This document shows, piece after piece, positions 60,704 to 64,000 of a stretch of 64,000 nucleotides of DNA. The position numbers and the translations under genes are program-made. The stretch is from Melastoma dodecandrum (taxonomy: Eukaryota; Streptophyta; Magnoliopsida; Myrtales; Melastomataceae). Below the pieces are notes generated by a model. That model was not told the DNA's origin, did no database searches, and was given only the letters and a program-made list of their open reading frames with translations. Numbering within the stretch: position 1 is the stretch's first letter; each line of letters begins with the position of its first letter. The stretch is from contig JARUPY010000332.1 of assembly GCA_029817715.1 (NCBI GenBank), positions 1 through 64,000 on the forward strand, given 5' to 3'.

Positions 60704-62432
60704 GTCGAGTACTTGAGATGTTGAGTTTTTCACCTAAAGACATTGTGCTGCACATTTACCATGAATTTTTTAAGTGCAACAATGGTTAGATTAAACTCAA
60801 TCGATGACATGCCAAGTTAGTTGAATTCCTATATTCTTTTATCTTAGTTCTCAAGCATAAGATGGAGTGAAGAATGTAGATATTGATGTTATGTCAAGGA
60901 ATGAAGTCTTCATTTTAATGATGGAAACCAATTTCATTAGTTTTGTGTATTTGAAGGATCTCTACAAGGAGGATGTGGATTTTTGTGAGATTTACGCTCT
61001 GTGCAAAACCGAAGGCATCGATAGGTTTCACCAAGTGAATATCGATGTTGCAAGACAACTTCTATTGGCCTCGAATGTAAAGGTAAGTTCGCAGTCTTAT
61101 CTTGAGATGTGTCGTATATTAGTAGTCGAAGAGCCAACTCCTTCCCCAAGGTCTGTATATTCTACTGCCAATACCTGAGCGATCATGAGAACATGCGAGT
61201 ATTTTGTTGGGATTGCCCAAAACTCAAAGGAGGAAAGATTCGATCATGGTTGTGATCAATCAATTCTCAACGATAACCCATTTTGTACTTGCCAAAAGAT
61301 AAACGATGCCACCAACATTGCATAGTTGTACTTTCATGAAGTCATGAGGTTACATAGAACACCGAAATTGATTGCGTTAGATCAAAACTTCAGGTTCCTA
61401 AGCTGCTTCTAGAAGACGCTATAAGCTTGGAACCAAGTTCGTTTCAACACCGCCCATCACCCACATACCAATGGTGAAACTAATACAATCAATCAAATAA
61501 TAACAATAATTTTTCGAACATTGGTCTTGAAGAACCAAGAAGACTGGGATATCAAGCAGAGTTCGCCCATAGATGAGCGTTCAATTCAACAACAAAGTCA
61601 TTACCTTTCGAGGTAATCTATGTCATAAATCCCTTAGTCGCGGTTGAGCTAATATATCTATCAGATTCTAGAAGAGTCAATCGAGATGCAGAGGAGCTTG
61701 CTAAGGAAATTAGACTATTTCATGAAAGGATTTGTGTCCAGATTCCCATCCAGATTGAGTACGCCTGTAGAAGATCGTGAGGATGAACAAATTAATGCCT
61801 CAAACAGAATAGTCATTCAAGGTTCTTGAATGCATCAACAACAATACTTACAAGATCGATCTTCCAAGGGATTATGGAGTCTCACGCACATTCAACGTCC
61901 ATTATCTTGCTCCATTTGTATATGGTAAAGACTCTCCAAGTTTGATGACAAACTTATATCAACAAGTAGGCGTGTTAATGAGCCGGGCCGACCCACGAAC
62001 TATTTGGCCCGGCTCGTCTTCTGGCCCGAGCCCGATATGAAAAAAAGTCAAGCTTTAGTCGGGCTTAAGCCCGGGCTCGGGCCTTACTTTTTACAATCAA
62101 GCCGAGCTCGGGCCGACTTCCCGGCCCGGCTTGATAAATTTTATAAAAAATAAATAATTAAAATAAAATATAAAAAATTAAAAAATAACATTTAAAAATT
62201 GAAATTTGCTTATAGGTGTAAGGGAGAGAGAAAGAGGCAAAGAGCTCGAGCTGGGCTCGGACTCGGGCCCAGGCAGAAAATGTTTTGACCGGGCTCGGGC
62301 TAGATTATCGGAGCCAGGTCAAGCTCAAGCCCGGACTTGGGCCGATACATTTTTATCCGAACCCGAGCTCGGATAAGAGGTGTCCGAGCCCGACTGGGCT
62401 CATTAACACCCCTATCAACAAGGGGAGGATAA
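60704..62432 (+). pseudogene. Old Ty3/gypsy remnant, RNase H 3' part, integrase and C-terminus
   Basis: Reading resumes where 50352 stopped: a LEMLSF-like piece, KLNR-HAKLVEFLYSF (about 60790-60840), then NVDIDVMSRN (about 60872), the usual end of RNase H (VVADALSR in the family). A 103-codon open frame covers 60867-61178. Integrase traces follow: DSIMVVINQFSTITHFVLAK (about 61235-61300), FRFLSCF, and FNTAHHPHTNGET (about 61440). The end of pol reads NNNTYKIDLPRDYG then FNVHYLAPFV (about 61850-61920). Stops are numerous. The hAT-type MITE at 61967-62414 interrupts it just after pol, and a polypurine AAGGGGAGGATAA follows the MITE. Confidence 0.8.
61967..62414. mobile_element. hAT-type MITE inserted in the old gypsy remnant
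   Basis: The 448-bp element starts TAGGCGTGTTAATGAGCC and ends GGCTCATTAACACCCCTA; the tips match at 17 of 18 positions. The 8-bp flanks tcaacaag (61959-61966 and 62415-62422) are identical. The arms are rich in CCCGGCTCG and GAGCCCGAGC words and the centre is AT-rich. No open frame is present. Its tips resemble those of the MITE at 49468. Confidence 0.9.
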
Positions 62433-63100
62433 TGTGAAAAGGATAATCTCAAGACACCGCAAACCAAATCTGGTCGAGATGGAATCATTCTTCTCATAGT
62501 CGATATCGAGTGATGTCAGACAACGATGTTGACTTATTGAGATATGGATAAACTCGAGCATCGTTTCAATCGAGAATCAAATAATCAAGAATTGAAGGAA
62601 CCCTCTCGAATAAGCCTAGTTCAAGGAAGCTAACATGAGAATGTCTTCATCAGAGTGAGTCGAATGAGTTGACTCAATTCTTAGTTCAGTCGATTCTGTG
62701 TTTAATTGATTCTGTCAAGAAAAGTCGACTTGATCAAGTGGAAGTCGAATAGTCTATTACCCTTTTGCAATCTTTTTTTATTTTATTTTAAGTGCATGCA
62801 AATATGATTGTGTAGGTCGCTACATCTTAGGCAAACTTTAATTTTCTAGTTAGCATTTAATTTAATTGTTTGGGCGACTTCTACTGGCATCTTGTAATCG
62901 TTATGAGTACATATTATTTAGGATTTTAAGAGAACCACTTATTAGAAGGGATTGTCTTTCAACTCTCTTTTGGTGTCTATGTATTCTCCGTGTTGTCTCT
63001 TGCTCCTGTAGTCACAGTGGTGAATTCGAATATGTGTTGGTTGATCTCCACTATAACCGTTCATCTTTCTCCAATTTGTATTTTTCGCTTAAGATTTAGG
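62433..63100 (+). repeat. Probable 3' LTR of the old gypsy remnant
   Basis: The sequence directly follows a polypurine tract and starts TGTGAAAAGG, as an LTR should. The matching 5' LTR is not in the window, so the 3' limit is a guess. Confidence 0.35.
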
Positions 63101-64000
63101 ATTTATGACGGAGTTTCTCCGCAAAATGAAGAAGTCTAGAAATTGGAAGTGCCGGGAAGGCCTTCCTTACCATCGGAGTTGCCTTGGAGACATGTTTTCT
63201 TCATGGGTAATCCGGGCAGAGTGCTGGACATGGGATAAGTTTATATGGCCGGGGAGTCGGGGCTAGATACGGGGACGGCTTCCTAAATATCGATATTTTT
63301 GGTAAGACAGGTTTCCCTTTCTTCTTCAAGGGATGTGGAAGGTAATCCTAAAGCAGAAAATGGTGTTTGGCCAATGGAAGAAACTTCGGCCAAGTTAGGA
63401 ACCACAGAATATTTGGGTGCCCGATATGAGGCCGCGAGAAGAAAGTGGAAGTACAGATTACAGGTGACAATTTCAGCTTACCTGCCGGACCAAAAATTTA
63501 CTTACCATTGGTCTTGGACTTCATGACTATTTTGGTAGCCTTGATCCCGCCTTTAGGAGGACGTGGTTTTGCAGATGCACTGTGTAGGTGAAAAAAGCAT
63601 TCTTCCTGACATGGGGAAACGGGGATCAGGGTCGATCTACGTCGAGCCCGCGGAAGCGAACCAGGCATTCCAATCCCGGAACGCATCAAGCCCGAGGCTT
63701 ATTAGAGAAAACATGAATATTTCATTGTTCTAACATTGTTCTCTGCCTCGAAAATAACCTAACGGTCATATTTATCTAAATTTCTAAATAAAAAATCTTA
63801 ACAAATAATCTAAAAGATCTTATACTATGCTAAAATAATCCTAATAAAATCTATTAAAAATGATATTTCCTCCTGGATCTCTGGACATTTCGTCCGCATC
63901 ATTATCTCCCACTTCGAGAAAACTCATCCATGAGTTAGCAGGAGCATCGATATGTCCATTGATGAACTTCCAGTCGACGACTTCCAAGAACAGTCATAAC
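63101..64000. other. Unassigned right edge
   Basis: Open stretches of up to about 75 codons exist on + (63299-63526), with a plausible donor GTGACA after the Arg/Lys-rich segment near 63463. No domain is recognised and neighbouring frames conflict. It may be an unidentified exon or retroelement debris. Confidence 0.35.

Overview
This is nuclear DNA of a flowering plant. Genes carry many short GT-AG introns, and the families seen are plant-type (UPL3-like HECT ligase, plant synaptotagmin, cytosolic-type ascorbate peroxidase, PPR protein, nodulin-like MFS transporter). About 40% is nested transposable elements (a MULE, copia, two Ty3/gypsy elements, hAT-type MITEs). The species cannot be named from the sequence.

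Layout. 1-7.3 kb: AT-rich and mostly featureless, with a 57-bp poly(C) tract. 7.3-10.0 kb (-): ascorbate peroxidase pseudogene. 10.5-13.1 kb (-): synaptotagmin pseudogene with many frameshifts. 14.2-23.9 kb (+): UPL3/KAKTUS-type HECT ubiquitin ligase, 17 exons, nearly intact but with one +1 T frameshift in exon 1. 24.6-27.1 kb (+): MCM10 pseudogene with an hAT-type MITE in one intron. 28.6-30.6 kb (+): intact intronless PPR gene. 30.6-42.1 kb (-): a decayed copia element split by a 9.6-kb MULE (31119-40737) with 9-bp target duplications. 43.0-45.3 kb (-): seven-exon cyclophilin gene. 45.9-48.1 kb (+): two-exon nodulin-like/NFD4-type MFS transporter, divergent from the cyclophilin. 49.5-50.0 kb: hAT-type MITE. 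50.0-63.1 kb: an old Ty3/gypsy remnant whose RNase H region was split by a 10.35-kb chromovirus-like gypsy element (LTRs of about 2.4 kb, TSD gtcga); the old element also holds a 448-bp hAT-type MITE. 63.1-64 kb: unassigned.

The most unusual object is the MULE. Its TIRs are about 1.09 kb and consist largely of direct and inverted copies of a roughly 32-bp unit. It carries two convergent genes: a broken FAR1-type transposase on + and a nearly intact Ulp1-like SUMO-protease gene on -. Each gene begins at the inner edge of a TIR. This mirrors the mudrA/mudrB plan of MuDR, with a protease in the second position. A palindrome resembling two element termini back to back lies between the two 3' ends.

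Three crippled housekeeping-type genes close together suggest a fractionated duplicate segment. Pseudogene calls rest on reading-frame breaks seen by eye against remembered family sequences. Sequencing error at homopolymers cannot be excluded, especially for UPL3.
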